Positions 1-13,460 are shown, counted from the stretch's first letter. The stretch: 64,000 nucleotides of DNA from Lates calcarifer (GCF_001640805.2 NC_066850.1:15024046-15088045), one strand, 5' to 3'. Notes: generated by a model from the sequence alone, not told the origin. Numbers and translations are program-made.

Positions 1-171
1 TTCATTAGAAAAAGTCAATTCCTTGAGCTTCGACATAAGAAATACGTTTCTGAGCTGTGCTGCATTTTCAAACATCACAGACATCTTGTTTTGGCCCAGA
101 ATTTTCATCAGCTCTAATTTTAATCAGATATGGGACTAAGTTTGTTAGCAGTGCTGGCTTTGCTCCATCAC

Positions 172-3100
172 CTTGCCTGTGTTTCTCTGCGAGGTGCTGC
201 AGGTCGTCCTGGTGGAAGTACTCATAACATGATGTGCCAAGAACTTCCTGCGGCAAATAACCAATGACGGTTGTGGCTCTGGGAAAAGAGAGGATAAAAA
301 GGGAGTTAAGTTATTCTTGCTTTGTCTGTCTCTGTCGCTGTTTCTCAGGTTTGTGCCGATCATAAACAGTGAAAGTGGGAATGACAGTTGACACTGTTTA
401 AATGAGCCATGTTAACAGTAATCAGTCACACATATGGGAAATTTGATAAAATGATTCACTATACTTGTGGTGTGAAATTACTTCCCAAAAATGAGAAGAG
501 ATTTTCATGTGATGTCATCAAGATGCACACCTCCCCTCTGAGAAACAACAGCAAAGATAGAAAGGATTATCTCCACTGGTAAAACTCATGCTCTACGCTC
601 AGAGGCCCCCTCATCACAACACGCCTCTGCCATTGCTTTCTCAGCGGAGCCGTGTATTCAGAACAGATCCATACCTCAGCACAGACAGAATAAATGGTGC
701 AGACGCAGGAAGTTAGTATTGGGAAACTCACTGTTGGTCTACAAAAGTGAATTTGCCGTCGATCGCACAGCGGGTGACGAACTCAGTGGGTTTGACACTG
801 ACGTCTTTGGAAGGGTGGTGGGACAGGTGAGGGTGGAGGCGGCACACCGTCACCAGGCAGGTCAGGTGTGAGGTTTCTTTCTCGGGGTCGCTCTCTGAGT
901 CCAGCTGGCTGCTCGGCCAACTCCGCATGTATCCAGTGCAGTGGAGGGTACAGTATCTGTAAGTGTCTGTGGACAGAAAAACAAGTAGTGTGTAAAACTT
1001 TAAACTTAAACTTTAAAAAGTTCTAATTCCTGATTTATTTGACTAAATATATCAGGATTACTATGGAAATAAAATATGCAATATGCAATTAATTTTTGTG
1101 TGTTCATGTCAATGAGACCCATTGCTATTTACAGTTTTCCTTTGTTTTTATTATTTGTTTTGTAAGATTTGCATACTGTCTGTATTTGGACAAGCATGTT
1201 TTATTATATAACCTTTTTTTTGTTTCAGCAATCCATCCTGTTTTTCAAGCAGTTCAAATTTCAGCCAAAATGTAATCAATAAGGCAAACACTCATTTGAA
1301 TCAGAGGCCATTCAGGCTCCTGTAAAGTGTTCTAAATGCAACTGCTCAAGTACTGTACTTGAGTATTTCGTGTTACAATATAATTCTTCTTCACTACATA
1401 TGAGGTGGAAATGTTATTTTTACTCTGGCAGCTGCTGTAACTGGTCACATTACAGACTACAATTTTACATTAAAAATATAAAATATGCAAATAAAACACA
1501 ATGCATTGTTTAAGATTAACCTAATTGTTTCCAGCCTTTTAGGTTTTGTGGCCCCTTCAAAAAAAAACTGGTTGGGACCCCTTCTCATGTGTCAGATGTC
1601 TGTAAGTTGTACATGTCTTGTACCTCTCAGATGTATCAGATGTTCTGTTTGAGGTTAATAGAGGTAACTCATCCAATACTTCACATAGAAAGCATAGATT
1701 AGAGAAAAGCTCATAATGAATAGAAAAAGGTAACCAAACTTTGTTTTTACCTCAAACAGCCACAACAGTAAAATTCTACAGTGACACATCTGTATTTAAA
1801 TCTTATGTGATATATAATAGATGAGTGACAGGAGTCATCTTTTCTGCTGAACAATTACTTAAGTTACAGTTTGCTGATAATATGTTGTGTTTATTTTTAC
1901 TTAAGATATGTATATACAGCACATTTACTTAAATAAGGATCTGGATACTACTATTTTTCTACCCCATCTGTGGCATTTGTTGAAAAGAAAAAATATTTAA
2001 TATCACCAAACATATCATTTAATTTGAACATATTAAAAAAGACCTTCTGAAAGGATTATAATTGAAAAGGTCTTGACTGAATAATATGGGACAATTTAGA
2101 AGTCATTGCTTCCCTTCCTTATATACTGCAGTGCAGTTGCTGAGGTTTGCCACTGAGTGGTCCCAAACCTCCTGTTTCTGCCACCACAATTAGGTTTACA
2201 GTAAGAGGGGTTTGCACCATGCTCTTACTCTGTGGTTATACAATGCTGTAACACTGACCTACTTCCTGTGCAGGACAACATGTTTTAAATTGTGGCATCT
2301 CTTTGGGAAAAAAAGGTCTTGATCAAACCCTGAATTCTTTCCATGAAGGCATCACTCAGTAAAACTGACCCACATTTGAGAAAAGTTTGGAAAAAAACCA
2401 TTAGTGTGTATTTTAACAACAGACAGGACTCATTTTGCAGCTGTCATCACACATTTGTTTCTTCACAAACTATTGACGTGACATTTCATTTGTTTGGTTT
2501 GGAGATGTTCAGAAGAAACAAACATCAGAATTATCTGTCTCTAATACCTTCAGTAAACAGCAACAGAGATAAGAAAGTCATTTTTGTTCATTCTTTCCAT
2601 AGAGACTGAGGTCACATCATGTCATAGGCTCACATATTTTTATTCTACCCTGCCAAACTATTGCCAACAGAGAGAGGGGAAGAGGCGGTCACAACCCAAC
2701 CGCCACCTTATCCACCAGATCTTAATCAGATAATTTCTTTATTGCTTCTCAGGCAATCTCAGCTCATCTGTTTGAGCCAAAGTGCCCTGCAGGTCCACGG
2801 CTGGACATGACTATATACACAAAGCTTAATAGTTCAGGTCTTTTTATAACCTATTCAGGCTGTTCCTCTCAGCTGAATCACCTCAAGCACTCTCAACAGA
2901 AATAAAATGATCCAAAATAGCACACATTTTCTGGCACTTTTGTTATATTGCTTTCAGCAAAATGTCCCATCCATCTGGCATTTCAGCTAGAGTAAAACTG
3001 AGAATTGTTGGAAGTGTTTACCTTAAAATAGGACAAAGCATGGAGCAGCAGAACCAGATGATTTTAAGTGGTGGACTGAAGAGGAGTCCGAGTTTTGTCT

Positions 3101-6100
3101 TTGTCTGTGCATGTGTGTCCAGGATAGAGCTTCATTTTCTAATTAAATGAGTCAATAAGATAATCAGGAGTCCTACAACCTCTGGTAGTTGACACGGAAC
3201 ACACAAGTTGTGCTTATATTAGCTGATTAGCATCAGCTGTTTCATTCACTAGCTGTGAGGCCATCAGCTGACTAGTCACGACCAGTCACATTCATGCAGG
3301 TGTGAAGCACACCCATTAGACCCGGATACTCCTCAATGTATTTGTTTTTGGTTTTGATTTAATAATTAATGTTGCTATATGTGACTGTTAGACTCAAAGC
3401 AGAGGTCTGGCTGTTGCTGCTTAGCACCTCATCCTCAGTGTCTCGGACTGAATTAAGCTGAACGCTCAACCAAAACCAAAACTTCCCCAATGATGTTGCT
3501 GTTGTTGTCTGAACCCACCCTTCTTTTTGGAAGTACTGGGCAGTGATGAGCTTTTGTCCTCATGTTTCCCTGCCACCCGACTGTGCTTCATGCGACAGAA
3601 GAATGATCGCCGAGCCCCAGTTGACAAGTGGGATGCCCTGACGGGGGTCTCTGCCTGGACCTGAGCACCAGCTGCACACAGACAGATGACATTTATGAGT
3701 TTCACAGTGATCACTCTTTGTTTAATTCTAAATTTCATTCGTTTGGGTCCACTTCTCAAAGGCAAAGAGACTCACTTGCAGCATCAATGAGGCGCTGGCG
3801 AGGGTACAACTCTGAGGACGACAGCTGCTCCTTCACCTTGTTGATGTCTTTGGGGTGGATGAAATCGAACAGGCTCTGCCCAGTCAGCTCCATCTGTCAA
3901 TCAAAGTGTCATACACCTATTTAGTCACCTCACTCTGTACATCAGCTCTGAATCTCTGGATTGTAACTGAGCATTTGAATGCATCCAGGGAGAGACTTTC
4001 TGCAGCATGTATTCAGCCTTTAGTCATTTAGTGGTAAAGCCCCCAAAAAACACATGCTACCCTGCAGTTCAGTTCTATTAGTCACACAGTATGTAGGTTA
4101 ACACAGGGTCAACAGAACAACAAAATGTGTTGGTCAAGAAAACAGGTCAGCACAGAAATAAGAGCACCAGTCTTACAAAATATCAGATACCAAGTTAAAT
4201 AAATTATGAAAATGAGGATTTATGTATAAATGTAAAAGTGTATACAACAGTACTGCACACTGGATATGTAGCAGTCCTGGTTTAATAGCAGCAGTCATGG
4301 CTGATAGTGTTGTTGGTGCAGACACAGAGTCAAATTTCTTTAGAAGCTTTTCTCTTGTATCCCTCCTAATCTCCACTCCTCTCAGTTTGCCTACAGTGCG
4401 TCCCAAAGCTGGAAAATGTGGTGAAGAATGTAGAGCAGGTGTGGTTATCATTCTGGTTGCCAAGCACTATAAACTGACTTTCAAAAAACTTAAGGAAAGC
4501 TTAGAGACTGGCAGCTTTGCAGAAAAATAAAAAACAAGACGTGACCATGAGTATTAGGTTTTGCCTCTGGTGCTATCAGACCTTCAAGAGCTTCAATAAA
4601 ATGAATCATGTGTTTGTTTTCTCATTAAATCCACAGACTCGCACAATTTTGTGTCCACAACAATTTATCTGAAGACTGTTGTAAAGATTTGGTTCATCGG
4701 CCACAAAAGGATTATGTGCCATTAAGGCAAACTAATGCAGATGCTGAGAGCAGATGAGGTGAAGACTTTTATGTGGAACCCTGAAAACTGGAGATGTGTG
4801 GTGAAAAAGTGTTAGTCAAGTCAAAAACAAAACTGAATATTAGTTAAATAATCAAAACAGAGCCTAAGAAGAGCTTGTCAGAGGTTAAAAGTATGTTTTA
4901 TATTTCTTCTTAGGCTCTGTATATAATATTTAGTTTAACATGGTTTCCTGACACGAAAAGTTGGGGAAAAAAATCCAAAAAGGGTCTGGAAGTACATCTG
5001 CGCCTCCTCATGCTGTGTTTATTATTGTTACTATTAAAAAACACCACACTGACATGTTAACAAGGTTAAAAACTTGACTCTCAGTGGGGAGTGCCTCTGA
5101 CCTTTTAATCTTTTAGTACAATTGATTGGATTGGGTCTACACACAGTGCTATTTCTTGCATTTTTTTATAACTGCTGACAACAGTGAAATGAGTGTGTGA
5201 TGTAGTGAAGCATCAGTGCAACGCACCCGGCTGAAGTTGAGGATCTTGGAGACAGGACTCAGAGATGAAGAGGATTTTTGCCCGGTCACAACTTACAACT
5301 AACAGGAAACTCTCCGCAGCCTGGTGGGTAGGTAGATAAATTTACATATTAATAAACATATAAATATATGATCAAATGGGACTTGTCGGGGTTCGCACTT
5401 GAAGCACCTACCCTGAGCAGAAGGTGCCTGAGGTCATCATGAGGCAGGAGGGAAGGCTTGTACGTGGTGTCTGTGAATGCACTGCTCGTCCCAGCTGAAA
5501 ACACAGTAGACAGAAACTTAGACCGAACAGAATCAATGTCACTGACATTTAATTCATTCAAATTACCAGGTGGATTAAGAGCTACCTTTGAGGGCTTTCA
5601 GGTGTTGGACAGCCTTCCGCAGCACAGTGAGCTTGTCAAGCTTCCGAGCCATGGGCTGACAGGCAGGGATCATGGCAGACAGCTCATCAATGAGGTTATT
5701 CATTTTATCCCGTCGCCGCTTCTCAATCTGGCGATGAGGCTCCCTGTTGATAATATATGATAAATACAATAATAAAGCTGTTCACATCACATGCCAAATG
5801 AGACCAATGAGAACCACCAAGGTTTTTCAAGACACAGATAGCACATTAATTTGATGTAAAAATACAGTAGAATCACCTGAAGCATTTCATTTTGACTTGC
5901 TGATCCTCTCCTTCAGATCTGCCAATAAAAAGATCAAAAATCTAATTAATTCTTTGCCAACATTTGTTCATAACACAGTGTGTCAATAAAGACAAGAAGT
6001 CAGTGTACTTGCTGAGGTCGTCATCCATCTCGATGTCGAGGCTTTGCCTGTAAGATCGAATAGTTACATGTGAGTCATTTCATTTATAATAAGATGAATT

Positions 6101-9100
6101 TATGCAGATTAGGGTAATCACACTGAATTTACTCCAGAGAATATAAAGCAAAACAACACTGAGTTTGTTTTTCTTCACAAACAACATAGCACTCCTCTTA
6201 CTGTACATGGGTGCCTGACCTCTCCTCCACATCTCCCTTTCGTTTCCTTGGCAGCTCGACAGCTGGCAGCGAGGGGCCTGCTTGACTTGGCTTTTTGTCC
6301 TCTTCAGGGGGATCTGATACATGAAAACAACCATCAGCGATGCAAGAGACTGAAAATAAATACATCAACCTTGAGATCTCCATATTGCATCCTTGTCAGA
6401 CGTTCAGTAATTCAGCATGAATGGATTAATGATACTTGCTCTGCCACTAGGGTTGATGGGTTTGTTGCACATACTGAACAGTAAATATTCATCAAGTAGA
6501 GTGAAGCTGATAAGACTCTGGTTCTTATTAAGTGCACATGCAAATGCACTGAACCAAATATAGAAAACAGGTGACTTACTGAGAGTGAGACTATTTTAAT
6601 TGGTTTAATTGGTGACAGGTCACACCTGCGCTGTATAACAGAATGTTAACAAGCAAAACTGTTTGACAATAACAAAATCAATGCACGTTTATGGAATTTA
6701 TCTCGGGCTAATTACTGGCCACAACCAATGCTGTACTTGTGTACAACCTGTAATTATCATTGTACATCAGTGATGCACAATGGTGATCATTTACATGCTC
6801 AACTGTGCCATCCGTAAAAACATACAGATTCTTATCTCTTATTACAATTAAGTAAATTGTTACACCCTGATTGTTTGAAAAAAAAATCATTAATATTTCT
6901 AAGTCATCATACTGCTGTTATTAGTTTGATGTAATCATAGCAGCTTTGTGCTACTCTGAGTCCCTAAAACATAAAAAATCTCTAGGTCTATGGAAGCAAA
7001 TAAAGGCAAGATTTATATTCATTAATATTGATTTTCAATATTTTTTTAAATAAATAGCACTGAATTAATAGCACTGCAATATTTTACTTCAACAACCATC
7101 TATTTCAACCAGCTCATTTCAAGTTTTCCAATTTTAAAAAAACTGATTTTGTTTTCCATTTGACTTGAATAATTAATCCAAAAATGACTTGATTGTTGTT
7201 TTTTGAATATTGGACATTAAAATTTTCTAAATTAAATTATTTAAAATCAACATTACACAAATTACAAATTACACAATTACTGAAGAATTAATTCACATGA
7301 ATTCAGATTGATGGCTTTCAAAGTAATATATTTCCATGTATTAAATTTGGTGGGATTAAATTTCAAACTTAGTATTGATTATAATGACCTTTTTTCTGTT
7401 ACATGTACATAGAATAATATTTCTAATCATAAAATAGCCCATATTGTGTGAGTGTGCAGTGTGAGGTTAGTTTTTAGGTCATTACTTTGAAACTTCCTTT
7501 TGAAACTAAGGTAATTTCAGCACAGCCTGAAAAGAATCCATCAATATTTGAAAAAAAAAAAAAGTCTTTTGTGTGCAAACACTCAGGATGACTCAAATGT
7601 CTTTGCAGGAGTGGGCGGCAATTATTTTTAAAAGGCTGATATAGTGCTCAGGAATGTTCGTCTCGCTGTGGAAAAAAGGCATATGCCACTTTAAAAGCTG
7701 ACCCATGGCTGCCAAAAACATTCTGAGTGCAGAGCTGCCAGAATTCTTTTCTTTCGTCTTCCATTCCTACCTAGACTCTTGCCAAACCAACAACCCCCCC
7801 CCTCCCTCACACACACACACACACACACACCCTCACTCACTTAAATGCTTTGGCTCAGTCCTGCTCTCTAGTCATCTGTTTCTAGGCGAACTCTGAATGC
7901 ACTGTCTCAAGGTTGCCATTGAACGGCGCCAAACCACCAACTATGCTCTCTGTTTGTCACTTTAAAAGGCACGTGAGAGTAAATGGGGTTTGGGCTATCA
8001 TCTTACCTAACATTTATATAATGCTGTAACATTGACCTACTTCTCTCTCAGGACTCCCATACTTTAAATTGTGACATTCATTTGGGGAAAAAAGTGTTGA
8101 TAAAAGAGAGGAAAGCTTTTCAACGTGACTGCTGACCATAACTGACCCATATTCTCCTGTTTTTTTCTCTACTAAGGGAGGAAAAGTAATTGATACTCAC
8201 TGCAAACTTTTAATAATGAACCCATATTTTAGTCTGCTAGTTTTATTGGATCGCTGGGACACTTAAAAACACTTCATTTTTAAGCTTTAAACTTGATTTA
8301 AATGTTTATCCTCAACCTTTGCACAATGATATGTGAGTAATACTTTATTTTAAGATACCTAGAAGAAAACCTGGAAGGAAATCTGTGAGGAAAGTCTGTC
8401 TGAGAGGTCACAGTGACCCTTTCCAAGGATACAAAATCAAATTTCATAGAAAAACACAAGCTTTTACAAACAGGCAAACTTTTACAGTTCAGTCAGTAGC
8501 GCAGTGAACTTTAATGGCATCGGCATCATTTTCTTTAATCCCTCCAGAGGAGTTTAGTGGGTCATCACTGACGTAAAAGTGGAATGTGGGAGCGAGCTCT
8601 TGCTGGCTCTCCCTTCCACCCACCACAGCTCTGCTCTGCAACTGATGCTGCACAACACGACGCCTCCAACGTCACACCATTTCTCCTGTTCCCTTATTAG
8701 TCAGGATCTTTTCATTGGGTACCTGTGCCAGCTAAAACGTGCCATTCAGGAAGGCGACAGCACCTGCTTTGTGCCAAGCACGTATAGACAGTCAACATTC
8801 TGAGTCACATGAGAGCCAAGAGCACCGGTCGTGACTTGAATGCTGATGAGGGGCCAAGCCTGCAGGGCAGCAGATGACATGCCATATTACTGAAACACAG
8901 AAACCCTGACCGCCACCCATGGAGGAGATGCACAGGAGTGTAACAAACTCAGTGTGGGCACGATATGACCTACATGCACTTCTTTCCAACTGTACCTTTT
9001 TTAAAAAGAGTACATTTTATCCCACTTGAATAATTTTAAGGTATTTGGTGATGAAAAATGGAGTATATATGGCCTGATGTAGAATATAGATGTGAAAATC

Positions 9101-9442
9101 TACTACTACACCAGTAATCACAATGCAGCAAACTAATTTAATACAATTCAGAAATAAGCCAAAAGCTTGTCCCGTGACAAAACACAAGGCCAATAAATAA
9201 CAAATAAACAGCAACACAAATGTCCAACAAACTTTACAGTGGAAAGCAACAAAGATTTAATAAACGCTGGCCATCTCTAACCAGCTTTAGATGATGCTAC
9301 ACAAAACATATTTTCGACTAGTTTCAATCATACACTGAAAATGTCTTGCTTTAAAATTCCACAAAAGCAGAGCAAGTGCAGCTATTCTGGTGTCTCCTGA
9401 TTCTATCTCTAACACAGAGTTATGACAGGAAACAAACACACA

Positions 9443-9481
<39 letters not shown>

Positions 9482-10044
9482 TAATAGGTTGTTAAAAGGT
9501 AAGGTGGGAATGTTAGGTGTCCAAACAGAATAAATTACAGTGATAGTCTGGGCTAAACAGCCAGAGCAAAGATCTGGATAAAAGATGGTTTTAAGATTTT
9601 ACTATTTGTGTACATGAGTGAGACTCATAGCTGGAAAAGGAAACTGAACTCATGTGAACTCAGTAAAGGGATTAATGAAAAATGAATCTACCAAAATTAG
9701 CTAAATTTACTGATTTTTTTTTTTTTTAAAATATGGTTTCATGTTTTAGTAAAAATACGCTCATACATGATCACTCTACAAAGTACAAATACATAGAAAT
9801 ATATTTGACTATATGATATGTTAGCTTCTAAAATGACTTGTGCATCATTCCTAAAATGAGAAATCTTCCAAAATTTAACATTCATGTAAAGATAATTGTG
9901 CAACTTTTTTAGAAAGACAGATAACTTCTGTTTTGGTAAAAAGAAAAAGAAAAATGTTACAAACAATGTTACTTCACTTTATATAGTTCAGCAGGAGTAT
10001 ATCATTTTGGAAATAAACTCTTAAACAAAGATCAGATGTGTGTT

Positions 10045-10123
<79 letters not shown>

Positions 10124-13100
10124 ATATAGATATAGATATAGATATATATTCTGCCCCCTGTTTTAGATTCAACCAAAAATGCTTTTCAAAAACATGAGTT
10201 TTGGTGAACGACTTTAATCACAGGGAGAGACTCTGAGCGTTTCTTACTGTAATGTTATAGGCTATACCCTGGAGCATTTTGGCAAGTGTCTTTATTTGTT
10301 TTAACTTGTGTGTCGTGCTACACCGCACTGTAATTTTCTATGTTTAACAACAGCTTCTAATCTGAAGCTGACAGTCATTTATCTATGCAACCAAACTTAC
10401 ACAACCTCTGAATGAACTGTATATCATATTTTTACTTTGAGTGCTTTTAGTCATCAAGCTAGCATTGCTAACTATTTAGATTGCTTCTACAAAGAGATGC
10501 ATTTATCATGTTTAAAGGAAAATTCTTGATTACTTATTTTTAGACTTTAAAAATCATATTAACAACATTAAAATTCTCCCTGTGCACATTTAAAATTGGC
10601 TACTTTTGCAGTTAAAACTCAGGAGATTTGTAAACAGTTAACTTAGTCAAATAAAAATAATATTTACACAATACACCTACACATTTATGAGTAATGTTGT
10701 TACTTTTCAGAAGATTAAGCTTGCAGCTTATAAATGCAACTATCCTCAATTTCTCCAACACTAACATGCACAGAGCAGAGAGTTGGTGTCTAGAACAGGA
10801 TGCCATTCACCTGATCGATCCTTTGACCAAGACAGAAAGTGTATCGACTTTCCAGATATAGTAAGTGAGACAGTCATACACAGTTGCGGCTGTTAATTTG
10901 TTATTATTTTGTTTATCAAATGCAGATCATGCCATCACATTTAATAAGCTAGATGTAAGGATCCTATTGTCTCATAGCAGTTGAGTGATTTCATGATGTG
11001 ATAAAATCCCACAGAGACAGCACTCAACGTGTCTTCTCACCTCAGTAAGCTGTGATTTTTTACAGTGTTATCTGAGCCAAATGAGACATTTACATAGTCA
11101 CATTATGCCAAAGCTCAATTCCTCTAGTCACTTCTAAGAACATATCTGCAAGTGTTGTGGCTTTGGATGGATGCAGAGAAGCCAGCCTTAAATACTACAG
11201 TTGCAGTACAGAATGTTCTAGGTTATTTCTGGTTGACTGGCCTACAGTTCCTGCATCTACTCAAACCAGTATGTTCTGCTGTGAGACTAGGTTGAATATG
11301 TGCACACACGCAGTATGTTTTGCAACATGAGTCTATTTTTTCCACATATAGCACAATGCATATTTTGTTACAAAGCACATGCATTTGTAAAGAATATTTT
11401 TCAGGCAGGTAGCTGTACAGTATGTACAGTACATGCAGGAGTATTGAAATACAAATATGGAACATTAAAAGTTAGAGGGAAGTGCAGAAATGTTTAGGAG
11501 GCTTTGGTTGAAATGTTATATTTAAAAAAATCTGTTGTCCATTCTCATGAAGATCCAGGGCTAGTTCCTGAACTTTACAACATTTTTGAAATAATGCCAT
11601 GTAAATATTTCCACTTTGTGAGAGCTTACTGGCAGCTACACTTACCAGATTTGTAGGCTAAACTTGAAAAGAAGGGTGTACCAAAAGATACTTGTGACTT
11701 GACTCTAACATCAGTAACTTGAGACTTCAGTAAGATTTGAGCCATTTGATTTAAAATGTCTTGAAATCCTCCCCAGATCTAAACACAAAAAATCATGGTA
11801 TTAAAAATGAATATGAAAGCAGTCTGTTTTCCCACACAATATTCTGGTCAAACTACTACTATTTGTACAGTGCTTTAAGCTGCATTGTGTGCTCTATAAA
11901 TAAAGTTTATTATTATTAGATCATGTGTTCCACTGTGAAAACCTGTTACACTGAGAGAAAAAGACACTAGGGAAATAAACAGAATTAAGTACCATGCTTT
12001 GGAATTAACTAACTGCAGTTAATAGTTCATTTGCAGGACATTAATTTCTTTAAGCTAATAAAACATGATGCACTGTTTGAGCTTAAACAATGTGGAATAG
12101 ATAGATCAGCTATAACACTAACACAGAACACTTATACATAAATAATTCAAATGGTAATCATTCACTTTTGATTTTAAGGGACATTTCTGTATGAGATACA
12201 CTTTCATTACCACTTTATAAATAACCAAGGAAAATACTTCACAAGGTTATATTAGATTGACAGTATTATAATTCCTTATAATGTATAGTTTCCTATTTTA
12301 TTATTATTATTATAACGTTTTTTGGGGATATTTCGGCACTTGTGGTTGCACAGTGGTAGCTACTAAATAAGGGATTCCTAGTCTTTTTTTAAAAATCTCT
12401 CTCGATATTTAATGGAGTTTCGTATACACTTCGTGCTGATGCAGCGCTGGCTTCAGAAGTTCCGACAGCCGACATGACTGTAGAGCTTCTTGCTCTGGTT
12501 TGGAACCGACAGGGAGCGACTACCTCCCTCTGCTGCACAGTGAAGGCAGCGTTGCTCCACTGATCTACTGACCCACTTTTGAAAGAAGCTGAACGAGGAA
12601 GACAACATGGACAAACCTAGTGAGACCATGTGACAAACTAAGCTCCCAGATGACAGTTTGGTGAAGGTGAGGCAAATAAAATTACTTTGGTGGATTAAAG
12701 AATGGCCATGGCCAACGACTTATATAGTTAAGGTTAGCAAAATAAAAAAAAAAATCGTTACCGTTATGATAAATCGTCGTCGTGGTTACAGTCACGTGGT
12801 TCCATGAGGTTTGTTCGTGTACTCCCTCCCCCTTCCCTCCCGAAACTGAACTGCACAGGCTCCCTCTGCGCGCGCGTCCCGCCGGAGACGAGCACGTAGT
12901 ACAGAATAATGAATGGACAGGTTTCCACCGTTACAGCACGGCCGTTCACCGATTGCTAATCGGTATTTTAGGTACAACGGGTTAGCAAGTAGGTGTCCGG
13001 CTACTCCATTCACCAGTGCTGCAGACAGTAATGCGGTATTTTATCCGGTAGGCTGGCTAGGCTGTTAATTAATTTGTTCGGCTGGGTGGTGTCGTTACAG

Positions 13101-13460
13101 TCGCTACCTAGAGAAGGAGCCGCTTATTGTTGTCACCAAATGTTACTGTCACATTAAAGTTAAATAAACAAAATTGCAATAAACCATACTCTCTACAACC
13201 TGGGTGGTTGTTTACTGTAAAACTGTGGGCTAATTGTTCGCATGAAGGGACTAAAAAAAAGTTCAGAACCACTTTCTGGAAGTAGTCTATTACCTCTACT
13301 TTGATTTTTCAGCCAAAGAAGAAAGAAAGCAGAAAGCACCGGAAGCACCGGTAACTGACAAAAAGTAGCCAGCTGAATTACACTCAGTAAACACTGTAAT
13401 TGTGGTTGTCTGCCTACCTGCTGGCCTGTCCGCCGTCCCCTCAGAGCCACCGGCCGACAT
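172..13460 (-). CDS. bmal2: bmal2 (arntl2), bHLH-PAS clock transcription factor, 3' end outside window, one frameshifted exon
   Basis: Partner of CLOCK/NPAS2 that binds E-boxes in the nucleus and drives the circadian loop (family knowledge). Eleven coding exons in transcript order: 13460-13418, 6313-6202, 6047-6009, 5918-5877, 5743-5586, 5494-5412, 5320-5227, 3893-3776, 3671-3519, 966-732, 278-172. Phases agree at all joins. Seen: an RKRKG basic motif; a bHLH exon (5743-5586) with [24 protein letters not shown] across 5494-3776; the FFCRMK segment in 3671-3519; and PAS-B beginning in 966-732, with [13 protein letters not shown] in 278-172. The QVKMKCFRE segment before the bHLH and the [13 protein letters not shown] text favour BMAL2 over BMAL1. 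About 394 codons lie in the window; the rest of PAS-B and the C-terminal activation region lie to the left. The start is the ATG at 13460, a 14-codon exon ending in phase 1 that joins the next exon exactly. Exon 5320-5227 carries one extra base, so the gene as written is broken. Confidence 0.93.
967..3518 (-). other. bmal2 intron between the exons at 3671-3519 and 966-732
   Basis: AT-rich intron with no supported coding exon. It holds one copy (about 2235-2376) of a diverged repeat also found near 8.0 kb. Nothing else recognisable was seen. Confidence 0.7.
2235..2376. repeat. Diverged dispersed repeat, copy A
   Basis: The stretch with atgctgtaaca.tgacctacttc, then ttaaattgtg.cat, then ttgggaaaaaa, then actgacccat recurs in the same order at about 8012-8155. 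Identity by eye is roughly 70-75 percent. Both copies lie in bmal2 introns and in the same orientation. The family is not recognised. Confidence 0.6.
4857..4920. repeat. Perfect 16-bp inverted repeat (stem-loop)
   Basis: The arms at 4857-4872 (acagagcctaagaaga) and 4905-4920 are exact reverse complements separated by 32 bases. The structure lies in the bmal2 intron between exons 5320-5227 and 3893-3776. Function is unknown. Confidence 0.8.
5227..5320 (-). other. bmal2: bmal2 PAS-A exon with a 1-bp insertion
   Basis: This exon is 94 bp, but the homologous segment needs 31 codons (93 bp). It is flanked by clean sites: the acceptor ends ccag before 5320 and the donor is CGG|GTGCG after 5227, with phase-0 neighbours on both sides. 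Reading from the acceptor gives [20 protein letters not shown] then ES. From there the expected VSKILNFSR is readable only in the next frame. The extra base is one of 5254-5256. Unrepaired, the frame runs into a TGA at 3786-3784 in the following exon. Because both neighbours are phase 0, skipping this exon would restore the frame and remove 31 PAS-A residues. It may be a real mutation or a sequencing or assembly error. Confidence 0.85.
8012..8155. repeat. Diverged dispersed repeat, copy B
   Basis: Partner of the copy at about 2235-2376, sharing the same ordered blocks. It lies in bmal2 intron 1. No terminal inverted repeats or target duplications could be made out, so the element type is unknown. 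Confidence 0.6.
9435..9481. repeat. Compound (CA)n(GA)n microsatellite
   Basis: An uninterrupted CA run passes directly into a GA run. It lies in bmal2 intron 1. Confidence 0.95.
10048..10150. repeat. (TA)n microsatellite passing into TAGATA repeats
   Basis: About 58 bases of pure TA dinucleotide are followed by GATATA/TAGATA variants. The tract is self-complementary and therefore able to form cruciforms. It lies in bmal2 intron 1. Confidence 0.95.
11868..11925. repeat. Teleost interspersed-repeat tail (CTATAAATAAAGTTTATTATTATTA type)
   Basis: A stretch ending in ctctataaataaag followed by tttattattatta resembles the 3' tail of repeats common in fish genomes. This is recognition from memory; the 5' body is not clear. 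Confidence 0.4.

Larger units (their letters stand above)
6314..13417 (-). other. bmal2 intron 1 (7.1 kb)
   Basis: Long intron between the 14-codon first coding exon and the RKRKG exon. It holds microsatellites (CA near 7800-7830; CA then GA at 9435-9481; TA/GATA at 10048-10150), the diverged repeat copy B, a SINE-like tail near 11868-11925, CACGTG sites at 7970-7975 and 12793-12798, and a CpG-rich patch around 12780-12960. No further coding exon was supported. Confidence 0.7.

Noticed and set aside
12764..13013. Overlapping short open frames in the CpG-rich patch of bmal2 intron 1
   Set aside because: No similarity to BMAL proteins, no fitting splice signals, and frames open on both strands as expected for CpG-rich sequence.
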